Shown here piece after piece: positions 35,001 through 44,570 of a stretch of 64,000 nt of DNA. Numbering within the stretch: position 1 is the first letter of the stretch; the number at the start of each line of letters is the position of its first letter. The translations under genes were made by a program, and so were the position numbers. The DNA is from Tumebacillus amylolyticus (GTDB taxonomy: Bacteria > Bacillota > Bacilli > Tumebacillales > Tumebacillaceae), in assembly GCF_016722965.1 (NCBI RefSeq), contig NZ_JAEQNB010000002.1, forward strand, positions 248,001 through 312,000, given 5' to 3'. The notes beneath the pieces are model-generated. The model made no database searches. It saw only the letters and a list, made by a program, of their open reading frames with translations, and was not told the DNA's origin.

Positions 35001-35220
35001 TGCAACAACACCCCCGTTTTCTAGCTCTTCCCCTTCATGACTGCGTAGACCGTACATATAAATACAGTTGGCTATGTACTCAAGTTTAGCGTCATTGACT
35101 ATTTAGACGCTTGAGACCCCCATTCGGTTTCACTTTTCCGCAAACATTTTGCAAAAAAGCCTCCTCCTATTAGTCAATATGTATTATAGACTAGATTCAT
35201 ATTGCCAACAATCGACTTTT

Positions 35221-35330
35221 TTGACCCTTTACGTGTCGAAAAAATTTTGTTTACAAGGTAAAGGGTTTCCAATCATTCCATCGAACTATATGGACAATCC
35301 CCCGTCCCTCTTTTCGAATACTTTGTCGAA
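35221..35330 (+). promoter_or_regulatory. Control region with Spo0A-box-like sites
   Basis: It contains CCCTTTAC (35225-35232) and GTAAAGGG (35258-35265) as perfect inverted arms, and two TGTCGAA heptamers at 35234-35240 and 35324-35330. TGTCGAA is the core of the Spo0A box. The remainder of the 35001-35344 gap is AT-rich and I see no gene in it. Confidence 0.4.
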
Positions 35331-35344
35331 GGGAGGCATGAGAG

Positions 35345-35551
35345 ATGACACAACTAAGCAGCGCGTTTCTCCGCAAACGCGATTTGGATCAATTGAAGGA
35401 CGAGGAACTGGAGGACCTGGACTACCACCTGCAGAACCGTCGCAAAGGTCTGTTGCAGAAGCTGGATCAGATCAACCGCGACCTCCTCGACATTGAGGCC
35501 GATCAACAAAAAGTCAACGACACGATGTCCAAACGACAACATCTCGCCTAA
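35345..35551 (+). CDS. Small coiled-coil protein of unknown function
   Basis: A 68-residue, highly charged helical protein. The heptad-like pattern LKDEELEDLDYHLQNRRKGLLQKLDQINRDLLDIE spans most of it, so it should form a coiled coil or helical hairpin. No family recognised. GGGAGG lies 8 nt before the ATG. Spo0A-box-like sites are upstream, so expression early in sporulation is possible but inferred. Confidence 0.65.
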   Translation: MTQLSSAFLRKRDLDQLKDEELEDLDYHLQNRRKGLLQKLDQINRDLLDIEADQQKVNDTMSKRQHLA

Positions 35552-35557
35552 ATTTCA

Positions 35558-35593
35558 AGGGAAGACGCAACAAACTTTGTGGCGTCTTCCCTT
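35558..35593 (+). terminator. Hairpin after the small coiled-coil gene
   Basis: AAGGGAAGACGC/GCGTCTTCCCTT extended by ACAAA/TTTGT. It lacks a real T run, so termination strength is uncertain. Confidence 0.5.
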
Positions 35594-35694
35594 GACTATG
35601 ATTAAATTCTTGTAAATAATAATACATATAAAAATAAGAATAAGACCAAAGAAAAAGTGATTCCGATATCGAGAGTTTTTGGGGAGGGGATATC

Positions 35695-37443
35695 GTGTAT
35701 GCTTCCAGAGGTTGGACGCGGTTTGGCCTCTTCGTTTTGCTGGTAGCCGGGACAGGCTCCTTGGTGTTGAAAGCCAAGGCGTGCGTTCACCTGCTGCGGA
35801 ATTCGTCCGAAACGCCTTGGGGGGCGCTTACGGAATGGGGATTCACCTCGGTTTTTGTGCTCACCACGCTTTTGTTTTTCATCAACGCCGCACGTCGCAA
35901 ATCGAAAAATCTCGACTCCGACACGCTCGTGCAATTGATCACGCCCTTTATGGACGAAGGGGTCGAGCACGTGCATGGCGAACCGAGAAAAGTCCCCCCC
36001 TCTGTCTACCATTTGTTGCAATCGCTCGATGTTCAGCGCAACATCATGCGCCAGTGCTTTGAGCATGCGCCGTTTGGCGTGTTGTTTCTCGCCCGCCGTC
36101 AGTCGATCGTCTACGCCAATCCCGTTTTTTTGCAAATGGCCAAACGATCTGCTCAAGAGCTCTACAACAAGCAGGAGGAAGCGTTTCAATCGTTGTTCGT
36201 CCAAGACGGGGCGGAGACTTGGTTCTCCACGCACGGAACGGCGCAAGGGACGCTGAAACGCAATTCCGGCTTCTTGCGCACCGTTGACGATGCGCTGCTT
36301 CCCGTGCTGGTCACCGGATTTCCGCTAACGGGCAACCAGCTCACAGAACCGGCCGGCTTCATCCTGTTCATCGAAGACATCTCACCTTCCCATCAATTAC
36401 GCATCTTGCAGCAACAACATTCCTTCGTTTTGAACTCCCTGCACCACGGAGTCGTCGTCACCGACCTCGACTTTGAGGTCTCCTACACCAACGACTCGTT
36501 CGCCGAGATGTTTGGTTTGGAGAATTCCACGATGGTCGGGCAGAGACTTGGGCAGATCGTACCGCTTGAAGCAGGCCTTTCTTGCCAACTGGCTCGACAA
36601 GCTCTGGCCGCTGACGAGAGCAGGTTCGCCCAGTTCGAGTTCCCCATGAAGGAGGGCGGCGTGCGCCATCTCCAAATCACAGCGACCCCGCTTCGGGACG
36701 CGACGTCTGCCCACATGGGCATGCTCTTGCTCTACCAAGACCGTTCCGCAGAAGTGGAGTTGCAAGAAACGATGCGGCGCAACGACCAGTTGGAGACCGT
36801 CTCCCAGATGGCCGCCTCCATCGCGCATGAAGTGCGCAACCCGATGACCAGCGTCCAAGGTTTCTTGCAATTGATGGCCCGGGAGATCGACCCCAAGCAC
36901 ACGCACTCCATGTACTTGTCGGTCATGGAAGAAGACCTCAAGCGCATCAACGGCATCATCACCGAATACTTGAACTTCTCCCGCATGGACAACGGCGCCA
37001 AGGAACCCATTCAGATCGGCACACTCCTTCATAATACATACACGCTGTTGCAAAGCGAGGCCAATCTCAAGGGAATTCAGATTGAGCTTCGTCTGCCGGA
37101 CACCGATCCGTTTTTGACCGCCAACACGAATTCGCTGAAGCAAGTCTTGATCAACCTCGCCCGCAACGCCATGGAAGCGATGAGCGAAGTGGGCGGCGGC
37201 CTGCTGACGCTCAGTCTCGAAGAGACGCCCGACGGCGTCTGTCTGCTCGTGCAAGATACGGGACCAGGCATCCAGCCTGAACATCTCGCGCGAATCTTCT
37301 CTCCGTTCTACACCACGAAGCACACGGGGACGGGTCTCGGACTTTTTATCTCCAAGAAGATCATCGAGGAGCACAACGGCACCTTGCAAGTCACCACCGA
37401 ACTCGGCGTCGGCACCGCGTTTCGCATCTTGCTCCCGAGCTGA
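35695..37443 (+). CDS. PAS-domain sensor histidine kinase (Kin-like)
   Basis: A 582-residue kinase. Two hydrophobic segments at about 10-30 and 50-65 anchor it in the membrane. Two PAS-like domains follow at about 118-230 and 243-350. The dimerisation H-box is SIAHEVRNPMTSVQGFLQL with phosphoacceptor His 378. The ATPase domain has N (INLARNAMEAM), G1 (DTGPGI), F (IFSPFYTTK) and G2 (GTGLGLF) boxes. It resembles Bacillus KinA-E, which feed the Spo0 phosphorelay. There is no adjacent response regulator, as is usual for such orphan kinases. GTG at 35695 has GGAGGGG 5 nt upstream. Confidence 0.9.
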   Translation: MYASRGWTRFGLFVLLVAGTGSLVLKAKACVHLLRNSSETPWGALTEWGFTSVFVLTTLLFFINAARRKSKNLDSDTLVQLITPFMDEGVEHVHGEPRKVPPSVYHLLQSLDVQRNIMRQCFEHAPFGVLFLARRQSIVYANPVFLQMAKRSAQELYNKQEEAFQSLFVQDGAETWFSTHGTAQGTLKRNSGFLRTVDDALLPVLVTGFPLTGNQLTEPAGFILFIEDISPSHQLRILQQQHSFVLNSLHHGVVVTDLDFEVSYTNDSFAEMFGLENSTMVGQRLGQIVPLEAGLSCQLARQALAADESRFAQFEFPMKEGGVRHLQITATPLRDATSAHMGMLLLYQDRSAEVELQETMRRNDQLETVSQMAASIAHEVRNPMTSVQGFLQLMAREIDPKHTHSMYLSVMEEDLKRINGIITEYLNFSRMDNGAKEPIQIGTLLHNTYTLLQSEANLKGIQIELRLPDTDPFLTANTNSLKQVLINLARNAMEAMSEVGGGLLTLSLEETPDGVCLLVQDTGPGIQPEHLARIFSPFYTTKHTGTGLGLFISKKIIEEHNGTLQVTTELGVGTAFRILLPS

Positions 37444-37450
37444 GTGAAAA

Positions 37451-37484
37451 AAGGAACCAAACCGCAACGGCGGTCCGGTTCCTT
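37451..37484. terminator. Bidirectional terminator
   Basis: AAGGAACC/GGTTCCTT with inner ACCGC/GCGGT pairing between convergent genes. Confidence 0.8.
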
Positions 37485-37487
37485 TTT

Positions 37488-38987
37488 TTATTCCAACCCC
37501 GCTCGCAGAGAGTTGATGTGCATGCGCAGCCAGATGTTGTCCGGGTCACGCTCCGCCACTTTCATCAGACATTCCAACGCTTGCTGAGGACGTCCGTCGA
37601 GGTGGTAGAGTTCGGAGAGCACGACGCACGAACTCTGGTGCTCGGGAAGCGTTTCAAGAAGCGATTCCAAGAGGCCGATCAGCCAACTGCGGCCTTTTTT
37701 TTGCACATCGGGCGGCGGCGCTTGTTCGCCAAGCCAGCCATGCACCCCATCGACGAGGCGTGTGGCGAGGTCGATCCGCTCATCCGGTCGCTCGACGAGC
37801 GCTCGAACTCCTTCAAATAACACCTGCACCCACTCCAGCGGTCGTCCCGACTCCGCCAAGAGCTCGGCGTAATTCACATAGACATTCCAGTGCGGGTCGA
37901 GGGCCCGCATCCCGTTTTGAAACGCCGTTTCCGCTTCTTCCAACCGGCCCAGCCTCTGCAACGTGACGGCGAGATTGGCATGAAACGCTCCCGAGATCGG
38001 GGAGAGTTCGACCAAACGACGGAAGAGGGTCGCCGATTCCTCATGGCGGTCGCATTCGCCGAGTACGACACCCAGTTCGTTGAGCAACGGGATGTTGTCG
38101 GGGTCGCTGACCAAGCCAAGTCGCAGTTGGGCTTCCGCTTCTGCAAATCGCCGAGACTCTCGATAGGCGGAACTCAAACGATGATGCGAGTTGAACGCAA
38201 GCGGCGCGAGTTCGCGGGCTTGCTCCATGACACGAATGACGTCTTGCACTCGTCCGTCCGCATGGTACAGCCATCCGAGTGCTTCCCATGCTTTGTGCAT
38301 CTGCGGTCTGACGCCCACCAAGCGTTCCAACGTCCGCACGCCAAACGCCAACTCTTCCTCAAGTCCGACATCGAGCGCAGCCCCGATCAATTGTTCCGCG
38401 CCTTCCTCCCACGTCGGGTCTTGCTCGACCGCTTCGAAAAAATCCTCGAACACGTCCTCGCGCTGGATCTCCTCCCCCACTTCGGATGCCAGCATCCGAT
38501 CCAAGGCTCCAAAAAACGCCGCATTCGCTTCCCAACGCGGCGAGAGGTCCTCGCATCCGGGAGCCAAGTGCGCTCGCTGCGGCTCGATCTCCGCCAGCAT
38601 CTCTTGCAAGACCGTTGCAAAAAACGCTCGGCATTCGCCAAGCGATCCAATCACCGTGCGCGACGTTTCGCGTCCGCTCCTCACTTCAACCACTTGCAAT
38701 CCGATCCGTGCGTCCTCATCGGCCAACACCAATTCCCCGCCGACCACGAAATCCGCCTCGTACTGCTCGCCAATTTCACAAAGCTCTGCCACCTGCTGCG
38801 TCTGCCCGGAGATCACCAACTGCGGGCCGTCATCCCCATCCAAACAGAACGGGGCAAAAACGGCCTCGAGCTTCTCCATCGCTTCCAGTCGTAAACTTAA
38901 ATAGCGGGGAATTTGGCGCGCATAGGCGCACATTCTCTCCCCTTGTGAGTCCGGCAAACTCCACGGCAACATCAGCACACGCAACAC
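37488..38987 (-). CDS. TPR repeat protein
   Basis: A protein of about 499 residues with tetratricopeptide-like repeats in its C-terminal two thirds: KAWEALGWLYHADGRVQDVIRVMEQ, SHHRLSSAYRESRRFAEAEAQLRLGL, LLNELGVVLGECDRHEESATLFRRL, FHANLAVTLQRLGRLEEAETAFQNG and others. The N-terminal 140 residues have a different alpha/beta pattern (DFVVGGELVLADEDARIGLQVVEV). No signal peptide, so it is probably a cytoplasmic scaffold. The start is uncertain: a GTG at 38987 lies 7 nt after AAAGGGGG, while an ATG at 38996 directly abuts it. Partner unknown. Confidence 0.75.
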   Translation of the reverse strand: MLRVLMLPWSLPDSQGERMCAYARQIPRYLSLRLEAMEKLEAVFAPFCLDGDDGPQLVISGQTQQVAELCEIGEQYEADFVVGGELVLADEDARIGLQVVEVRSGRETSRTVIGSLGECRAFFATVLQEMLAEIEPQRAHLAPGCEDLSPRWEANAAFFGALDRMLASEVGEEIQREDVFEDFFEAVEQDPTWEEGAEQLIGAALDVGLEEELAFGVRTLERLVGVRPQMHKAWEALGWLYHADGRVQDVIRVMEQARELAPLAFNSHHRLSSAYRESRRFAEAEAQLRLGLVSDPDNIPLLNELGVVLGECDRHEESATLFRRLVELSPISGAFHANLAVTLQRLGRLEEAETAFQNGMRALDPHWNVYVNYAELLAESGRPLEWVQVLFEGVRALVERPDERIDLATRLVDGVHGWLGEQAPPPDVQKKGRSWLIGLLESLLETLPEHQSSCVVLSELYHLDGRPQQALECLMKVAERDPDNIWLRMHINSLRAGLE

Positions 38988-39056
38988 ACGCAACATCCCC
39001 CTTTCCAGAAAAAACCGACCAAAAACCCTAACATCTGACAGGATTCAACCCGCTCA

Positions 39057-39085
39057 TTGACGAAGTACGTACAGGTAATTTAGAA
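39057..39085 (+). promoter_or_regulatory. Possible promoter of the Fn3-like/SLH pair
   Basis: TTGACG and TTAGAA are 17 bp apart, about 25 bp upstream of the ribosome binding site. The -10 match is modest. Confidence 0.4.
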
Positions 39086-39108
39086 ATTTAATACCAAAGG
39101 AGGAAACC

Positions 39109-42100
39109 GTGTTGGCTCAGCACCGTCGCACATCGCGTCTCGCGATCGCCCTGCTGACCGTTCTCACCCTGCTCTTAGGCCTGCTCCCCGGGTTTGCGGA
39201 ACGTGTCTCAGCCGCCGAACTGATCTCTTTGTCCAGAAGTGACTTTGTGATCGGATATCCGCCGACCACCGTCACGCTGACCGGGACCGATCTGTACAAA
39301 TTCAGAAGCGATACGCGTGTCTATCTGTTTGATTCCAGAAACCAAGACACAAATGCGATCGCAGGGGTCCAAGTGGTGGACAGCAAACATCTGAACTTTA
39401 CGTTGCAACCGGGGCTTGCGTCCGGAAAGTACACGATGCTGATCGTCTCGTACACCCAAACGACGGTCAACCTCAACGTCCTGACCAGCTACGATCCGAC
39501 CAACATCACCGTCACACCGGGGGCCAATGACGATATTCGTGTCGATTGGAACGATCCAAGCGCCCTCGAAATCAACGACATTGTCATTCAGTATAGTCTT
39601 ATCGATCAGAATTCTTACGTGTCGCCGGTTCACGTTCCTCGTGGCGTGGGCACCTACACGATCAAGAATTTACCGAACAACAAAACCTACAAGATCATGA
39701 TCTATGCCACAAAAACGAACGGCTCCCGCACAGACGGAGTGGAGTTGACCAACGGCGGCCTCGGCTACAAAGCGGTCGATACCACGCCGCCGGGCGACAT
39801 CACCAATTTGAACGTCTCCACGATTCCGAACGGATTCGTGCTGAACTGGCGCGATCCGATCAACCCGGACTACCCGACCAACCCGGCGCTCTCCGACTTG
39901 AGCCTCATCACCGTCCAGTATGCGGAGCACGGCACAACCAATTGGTCGGACGGCTTCGTAGTCGCCAAAGGGGTCCAGACTGCCACGCTCTCGCCGATGA
40001 ACACGGCGAAACGCTATGACTTCCGCTTCACCAAGCTCGATGTAAACGGCAACTGGAACTACCAGGTGGACAATCACAACGGATACGGCTATACGGCAGA
40101 TATTGTCCCGCCAAGCGATGTGTCCCAGTTGAGAGTCTCTGTCGCGTCTGACACCAGTGCGTATATCACATGGTATGACCCGACGGCGACAGACTTTCAC
40201 CACGTCAACTTTTACTTGAAAAGCCCGTTGTCCCCAGACTGGATCTTGGTCGGACGTGCGGACAAAGGCTTGCAGAACTTCCAATTGAACGGCCTCACAC
40301 CGGGAATCGACTACACGCTGAAAGCGACGTCCGTCGACCAACTCGGCTACGAGACCTCCGGCACGCAAGCCAACACGTTCCGCACGAATTCGCTGAGCGA
40401 CATCTCCGATTTGACCAACGTAAGCATTGCGCAAGAAGTCAGTGGCGGGCTTCAGATGACTTGGCTCTCTGACGCCGTCTCTTCCGTCAACTTCAACCGC
40501 TTCAAGATGTACTACGCACCGGTCAACTCGACCAATTCTGCAGACTACAAACCGACCAGCCTCTCGAACTTGGGCACCAAGACCGCTTCGCTTCGCGACA
40601 TGCCGCGCGGTCTCTACCAACTCGACATGCGCGTTGTGGATTCGTTCGGTCTGATGCAGAGCCTCAAAACCTACAACAACAACAGTTCCGGCTACTACGT
40701 CTCCGGCACCGGCAGCTCGCTCCCGACTGAAGTCGGCAACGTCAAAGTGCTCGCCACGGACGGCTCCAACCTCGACGTGACATGGGACGCTGCGACGAGC
40801 AACGGCTCGCACGTCGAAGTCTTCCTCGCCGAACGCTCTCAATTCCCGTCCTGGCGCCTCTTGGGCAAAGTCGACAAGCGCAACCAGCGCTTTACGGCGA
40901 CGGGCCTGTCTTCGTCGAAGGATTACTTTTTCAAACTCGTCGTGTTCGATTCCGCCCGCAATGTAGAATCTCCTGGCGTAATCTATGACAACAGCGGATA
41001 CGGCTACAACATCATCGGCGGCGACCGCTATGCGCCGCACGAAGTGACGGAAGCAGGAGCCAACGTCTACATGAACTCGCTGGTGATCTCGTACACCGAA
41101 CCGACGGATACCGATTTCAACCTCGCCAACGTCTATGTACAGAAAATGAACTCCACCGATTCGATCAACCCGGTTGCCGTCGTGCGCGGCAGCAACGGCA
41201 CGACGATTCGTGACTTGGTTCCGGGGGCCCTCTATACGGTTCGCATCACGACCGTGGACAACTATGGCAACGAATCAACCGGGATCAATTTGAACAACAA
41301 CGGCGCAGGCTATTTGATCGGTTCCGGAAGCAACCAACCTTCCAATGAAGTTCGCAACGCCATCGCCATTCCGAACACCACGTCGATGACCGTTCGTTTC
41401 TCCGATCCGGTCAACAACGACTACGCGAAAACGTTGGTGGCGATCAAGAAAGTCGGCGACACCTCCTACTCGTCTGAACGATTTGTCAACAAAGGCACCA
41501 ACGAGACGATCTTCACGGGTCTGGATTCAAATCAATCGTACCAAGTGCGACTGATCACGATGACGAGCTCCGGCAAAGCGTCAACCGGCCTCGATCTCGG
41601 CGGCGCCAACGGAATTTCGATGATCCCGATCTCGAACGTGTTCCTTGCAAACGTAACGCCGGGCGTCAACCGCCTGAACGTCTCTTGGTCCGACCCGACC
41701 ACGACGACACCGACCGCCATCGCGGTCGAAGTGATGGCGAACGGCAAAACTTCATGGAGCGAACCGCAGTACGCAGATCCGGGCACCGGATTCTTGGTCC
41801 TCAACGGCCTCTCCGATTCGCAATCGTACAAAGTCCGCATCACCGCTCTGCGCAATGAAATCGGCTCGCCGAGTATCCTCCTCGACGCAAGCAACAACAC
41901 GGGCAGCGGTCCGGGCTTCACACCTCGTGACGTGGGAATCGCAGCGGCACCGTCTCATCTGCAACAAGGTTCGTCCAACGACACGCAAGTTGTGACCGTC
42001 GTCGGTCGCAACACCCAGATGAGCGGAATTCTCCAAAGCGACGTCACGCTCTACGATCAAAACAACGGCATCCTCCCGAACGCCGTCAAGCAAACGACGC

Positions 42101-42816
42101 TGTACAGTTCCACTCGTCTCGATGTTCGTTTGACCCGCAACCTCAATCCGGGTGTCTACACGCTGAAAGTACACACCGGATCGAACGGAGACTTGACGAC
42201 ACAGATCACGGTGCAAAGCGATGCTCCGAAGTCGGAAATCTCCTCGTTGAGCACACCGGAAGTCACTTACTCGAGTTCTTCCTTCACCATGACTCTCAAG
42301 GGTAGCGGCTTCACGAGCAACTCGCGCATCATTGTCGACAACCGTTCGCCGCTTGCACCGTCGAGCTATGATGACAAAACTTTGACGTTCATGATGCCGT
42401 CCGGTCTGTTGCCCGGCGTTCACAAAGTCGCCGTCTCCACAGACGGCATCACCACCGTGCCGATGAATTTCACCGTCCATCCGTTCAAGAGTTCGATCGG
42501 CTTCCTGAACGTGCCGGCGATGCGCAACGGCACGTACCACGGCGAATGGAACATCTCCAACATGGACCCGAATGCACGCACGGCAAAAGTGATCTTGATC
42601 ATCCGACGCAACGGAGAATTTGTGGAACAGCAAGAGCAATCCCTCTCCTTCATCGGCTATGAAAGCAAGAAAATCAAACTCGACTTCGGCGGGGCCAACA
42701 CCCCGTACGCCAACGGACCGACCCAGTCGATCTCGGTGCAAGCGTTTATCGTAGACGCAAACACCCAGACTCCGCTGTCTATTCCGTCGGTGTACCGCAC
42801 CGAGCTCAACCTGTAA
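39109..42816 (+). CDS. Large secreted multidomain protein with Fn3-like and IPT-like repeats
   Basis: A 1235-residue exported protein. The signal peptide ends near residue 36 (VSA/AE). An IPT/TIG-like domain follows (LISLSRSDFVIGYPPTTVTL). About eight Fn3-like units of about 100 residues fill the middle. They start with linkers such as DTTPPGDITNL, IVPPSDVSQL, LPTEVGNV and YAPHEVTEA, contain W or F strands, and end in NxGxGY-type turns. Near residue 1040 comes another IPT-like domain and then a strand-rich end. It has no catalytic motif, LPXTG or SLH, so it may stay attached through the SLH protein encoded 16 bp downstream. GTG at 39109 has AAAGGAGG 5 nt upstream. Confidence 0.8.
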   Translation: MLAQHRRTSRLAIALLTVLTLLLGLLPGFAERVSAAELISLSRSDFVIGYPPTTVTLTGTDLYKFRSDTRVYLFDSRNQDTNAIAGVQVVDSKHLNFTLQPGLASGKYTMLIVSYTQTTVNLNVLTSYDPTNITVTPGANDDIRVDWNDPSALEINDIVIQYSLIDQNSYVSPVHVPRGVGTYTIKNLPNNKTYKIMIYATKTNGSRTDGVELTNGGLGYKAVDTTPPGDITNLNVSTIPNGFVLNWRDPINPDYPTNPALSDLSLITVQYAEHGTTNWSDGFVVAKGVQTATLSPMNTAKRYDFRFTKLDVNGNWNYQVDNHNGYGYTADIVPPSDVSQLRVSVASDTSAYITWYDPTATDFHHVNFYLKSPLSPDWILVGRADKGLQNFQLNGLTPGIDYTLKATSVDQLGYETSGTQANTFRTNSLSDISDLTNVSIAQEVSGGLQMTWLSDAVSSVNFNRFKMYYAPVNSTNSADYKPTSLSNLGTKTASLRDMPRGLYQLDMRVVDSFGLMQSLKTYNNNSSGYYVSGTGSSLPTEVGNVKVLATDGSNLDVTWDAATSNGSHVEVFLAERSQFPSWRLLGKVDKRNQRFTATGLSSSKDYFFKLVVFDSARNVESPGVIYDNSGYGYNIIGGDRYAPHEVTEAGANVYMNSLVISYTEPTDTDFNLANVYVQKMNSTDSINPVAVVRGSNGTTIRDLVPGALYTVRITTVDNYGNESTGINLNNNGAGYLIGSGSNQPSNEVRNAIAIPNTTSMTVRFSDPVNNDYAKTLVAIKKVGDTSYSSERFVNKGTNETIFTGLDSNQSYQVRLITMTSSGKASTGLDLGGANGISMIPISNVFLANVTPGVNRLNVSWSDPTTTTPTAIAVEVMANGKTSWSEPQYADPGTGFLVLNGLSDSQSYKVRITALRNEIGSPSILLDASNNTGSGPGFTPRDVGIAAAPSHLQQGSSNDTQVVTVVGRNTQMSGILQSDVTLYDQNNGILPNAVKQTTLYSSTRLDVRLTRNLNPGVYTLKVHTGSNGDLTTQITVQSDAPKSEISSLSTPEVTYSSSSFTMTLKGSGFTSNSRIIVDNRSPLAPSSYDDKTLTFMMPSGLLPGVHKVAVSTDGITTVPMNFTVHPFKSSIGFLNVPAMRNGTYHGEWNISNMDPNARTAKVILIIRRNGEFVEQQEQSLSFIGYESKKIKLDFGGANTPYANGPTQSISVQAFIVDANTQTPLSIPSVYRTELNL

Positions 42817-42831
42817 GTAGGAGGACTCGCG

Positions 42832-44496
42832 ATGAACTTAAAACGGATGACTCTGACCGGATGCCTGACCGCGGGACTCCTGCTCTCCGGCATTCCGTGG
42901 AGCACCGCTGCCCACGCAGACACCACCCTGAGCCTGCAAAAGCAAGGCTCAGGGGTCCTTGCGAGCGGCGTCTACACGCTTAATGGTCTTGCGCTTGGCG
43001 GCACGCCGGCGTTTCTCACCGTCAAGGATGGAAACGGCCGCCTCTACTATGCGGACCAGACCCTGACCGACAACTATGGACGCTACCAATTTCAATGGTC
43101 CATGCCAAACGCAGCACCCGACGGTACCTACAACGCGGAAATCCACATCCAAGGCGATATCGAGATCTCCACGTTCAAGTACACCGCAAGCCAGAACCAC
43201 GGCGGCGCCGTCCTGCCGGTCGGCGACGGTGCGTATCGCTTCACAGGCGAGTTGAACGCCGGAGCGAAGCAAGCGGTGCTCTATGACACCAAGACCGGTC
43301 TGAGCTATGCCACGCCGATCAACAACGCCGTAAACGTCACGCTCGACACGACCAAAGCGAACTACCAAATCATGTCGAACCAAAGCTCCACGACCTACCT
43401 GACGATCTCGGTCCCGACCGACACGACCAAGAACACGGTCAACGTGCCGTCGGCCGTCCTTCGTCAGTTGGTCAGTTCCTATGGCAACAATGCACACATC
43501 CTCGTCGCAACGTCGGTCGGCTCCTTCGACCTTCCGCTGGCCGCCGTGCCGAGCGTCCTGCTCGACAACGTGAAATCCAACGGCGACGGCGCGCTGGTCT
43601 TCACCATTGACCGCGTAGACGCCACCCGCTCCAACTCGCTGCTGGGCGAGTACCAAGCGCTCGGCACGTCTCCGTTGCTGTTGCCCGTAGAGTTCGGCCT
43701 CAACGCCTACTACGGCGGCCGTAGCCTGCCGATCAAAGACTTCGGCAACTCCTACGTCCGTTGCTCGCTCGACATGACCGGCGCCAAACTCACAAGCGGC
43801 TATGTAACGAGCGCCCAGTTCTTGCAACCGTACACCGGACACCTCGTTCCGACGCCGTCTACGATGTTCCGTGACGCAGTCGGCCACGGCAAGCTCGTGA
43901 TCTCCCGCACCGGACCCGGCCTGTATGTCCCGATTCAGAACGTGAAGTCGTTCGATGACACTTCGTACACCGCGCTCAAAGGCCGCATCCACGAACTCGC
44001 CGCCAAAGCGATCGTCAGCGGCAAGAGCTCGACCAAATTCGATCCGTACGGCCCGATCACCCGCGCTGAATTCTCGACGCTGATGGTCCGTGCGCTCGGT
44101 CTTTCGGACAAGACCGGCAGTTCGAATTTCTACGACATTCCGAACGGCCAATGGTTCACCGAGTACGTGAACATCGGGTCGAGCCTCGGCCTGATCGCCG
44201 GGTACACGCCCATCCAGTTCGCACCGGAAGATTCGATCACCCGCGAACAGATGGCCGCCCTGCTCGCCCGCAGTCTCAACTACGTTCAGACCCGCCCGTT
44301 CGTCGATACCACCCGCGTCCTTGGCAGTATCAACGACGCAAGCGACATTTCGGGCTGGGCACGCGAGGACGTGGCGTTGGCGATCCAGACCGGCATCTTG
44401 CCAAGCACAGGCAAGATCGAACCGCAACGCAACGCCACCCGCGCGGAGAGCGTGGACATGTTGTACAATTTGCTGAACTACCTGAAATTCATTTAA
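42832..44496 (+). CDS. S-layer homology (SLH) domain protein
   Basis: A 554-residue exported protein. The signal peptide ends near residue 29 (AAHA/DT). The N-terminal 350 residues are strand-rich, with no known domain. The C-terminal third carries three SLH domains: IHELAAKAIVSGKSSTKFDPYGPITRAEFSTLMVRAL, then YVNIGSSLGLIAGYTPIQFAPEDSITREQMAALLARSL, then WAREDVALAIQTGILPSTGKIEPQRNATRAESVDMLYNLL. These bind pyruvylated wall polymers. GTAGGAGGA precedes the ATG. It is cotranscribed with the Fn3-like protein, so the two may form one surface complex. Confidence 0.88.
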   Translation: MNLKRMTLTGCLTAGLLLSGIPWSTAAHADTTLSLQKQGSGVLASGVYTLNGLALGGTPAFLTVKDGNGRLYYADQTLTDNYGRYQFQWSMPNAAPDGTYNAEIHIQGDIEISTFKYTASQNHGGAVLPVGDGAYRFTGELNAGAKQAVLYDTKTGLSYATPINNAVNVTLDTTKANYQIMSNQSSTTYLTISVPTDTTKNTVNVPSAVLRQLVSSYGNNAHILVATSVGSFDLPLAAVPSVLLDNVKSNGDGALVFTIDRVDATRSNSLLGEYQALGTSPLLLPVEFGLNAYYGGRSLPIKDFGNSYVRCSLDMTGAKLTSGYVTSAQFLQPYTGHLVPTPSTMFRDAVGHGKLVISRTGPGLYVPIQNVKSFDDTSYTALKGRIHELAAKAIVSGKSSTKFDPYGPITRAEFSTLMVRALGLSDKTGSSNFYDIPNGQWFTEYVNIGSSLGLIAGYTPIQFAPEDSITREQMAALLARSLNYVQTRPFVDTTRVLGSINDASDISGWAREDVALAIQTGILPSTGKIEPQRNATRAESVDMLYNLLNYLKFI

Positions 44497-44506
44497 TCCA
44501 TACAAA

Positions 44507-44539
44507 AAAGTACCATTCGCCTGCGGGCGGTGGTACTTT
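44507..44539. terminator. Terminator of the SLH gene
   Basis: AAAGTACCA/TGGTACTTT stem with inner GCC/GGC pairing and a following T run. Confidence 0.8.
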
Positions 44540-44570
44540 TTTTACCCCGTGAAAAAACAGCCCCATATGC

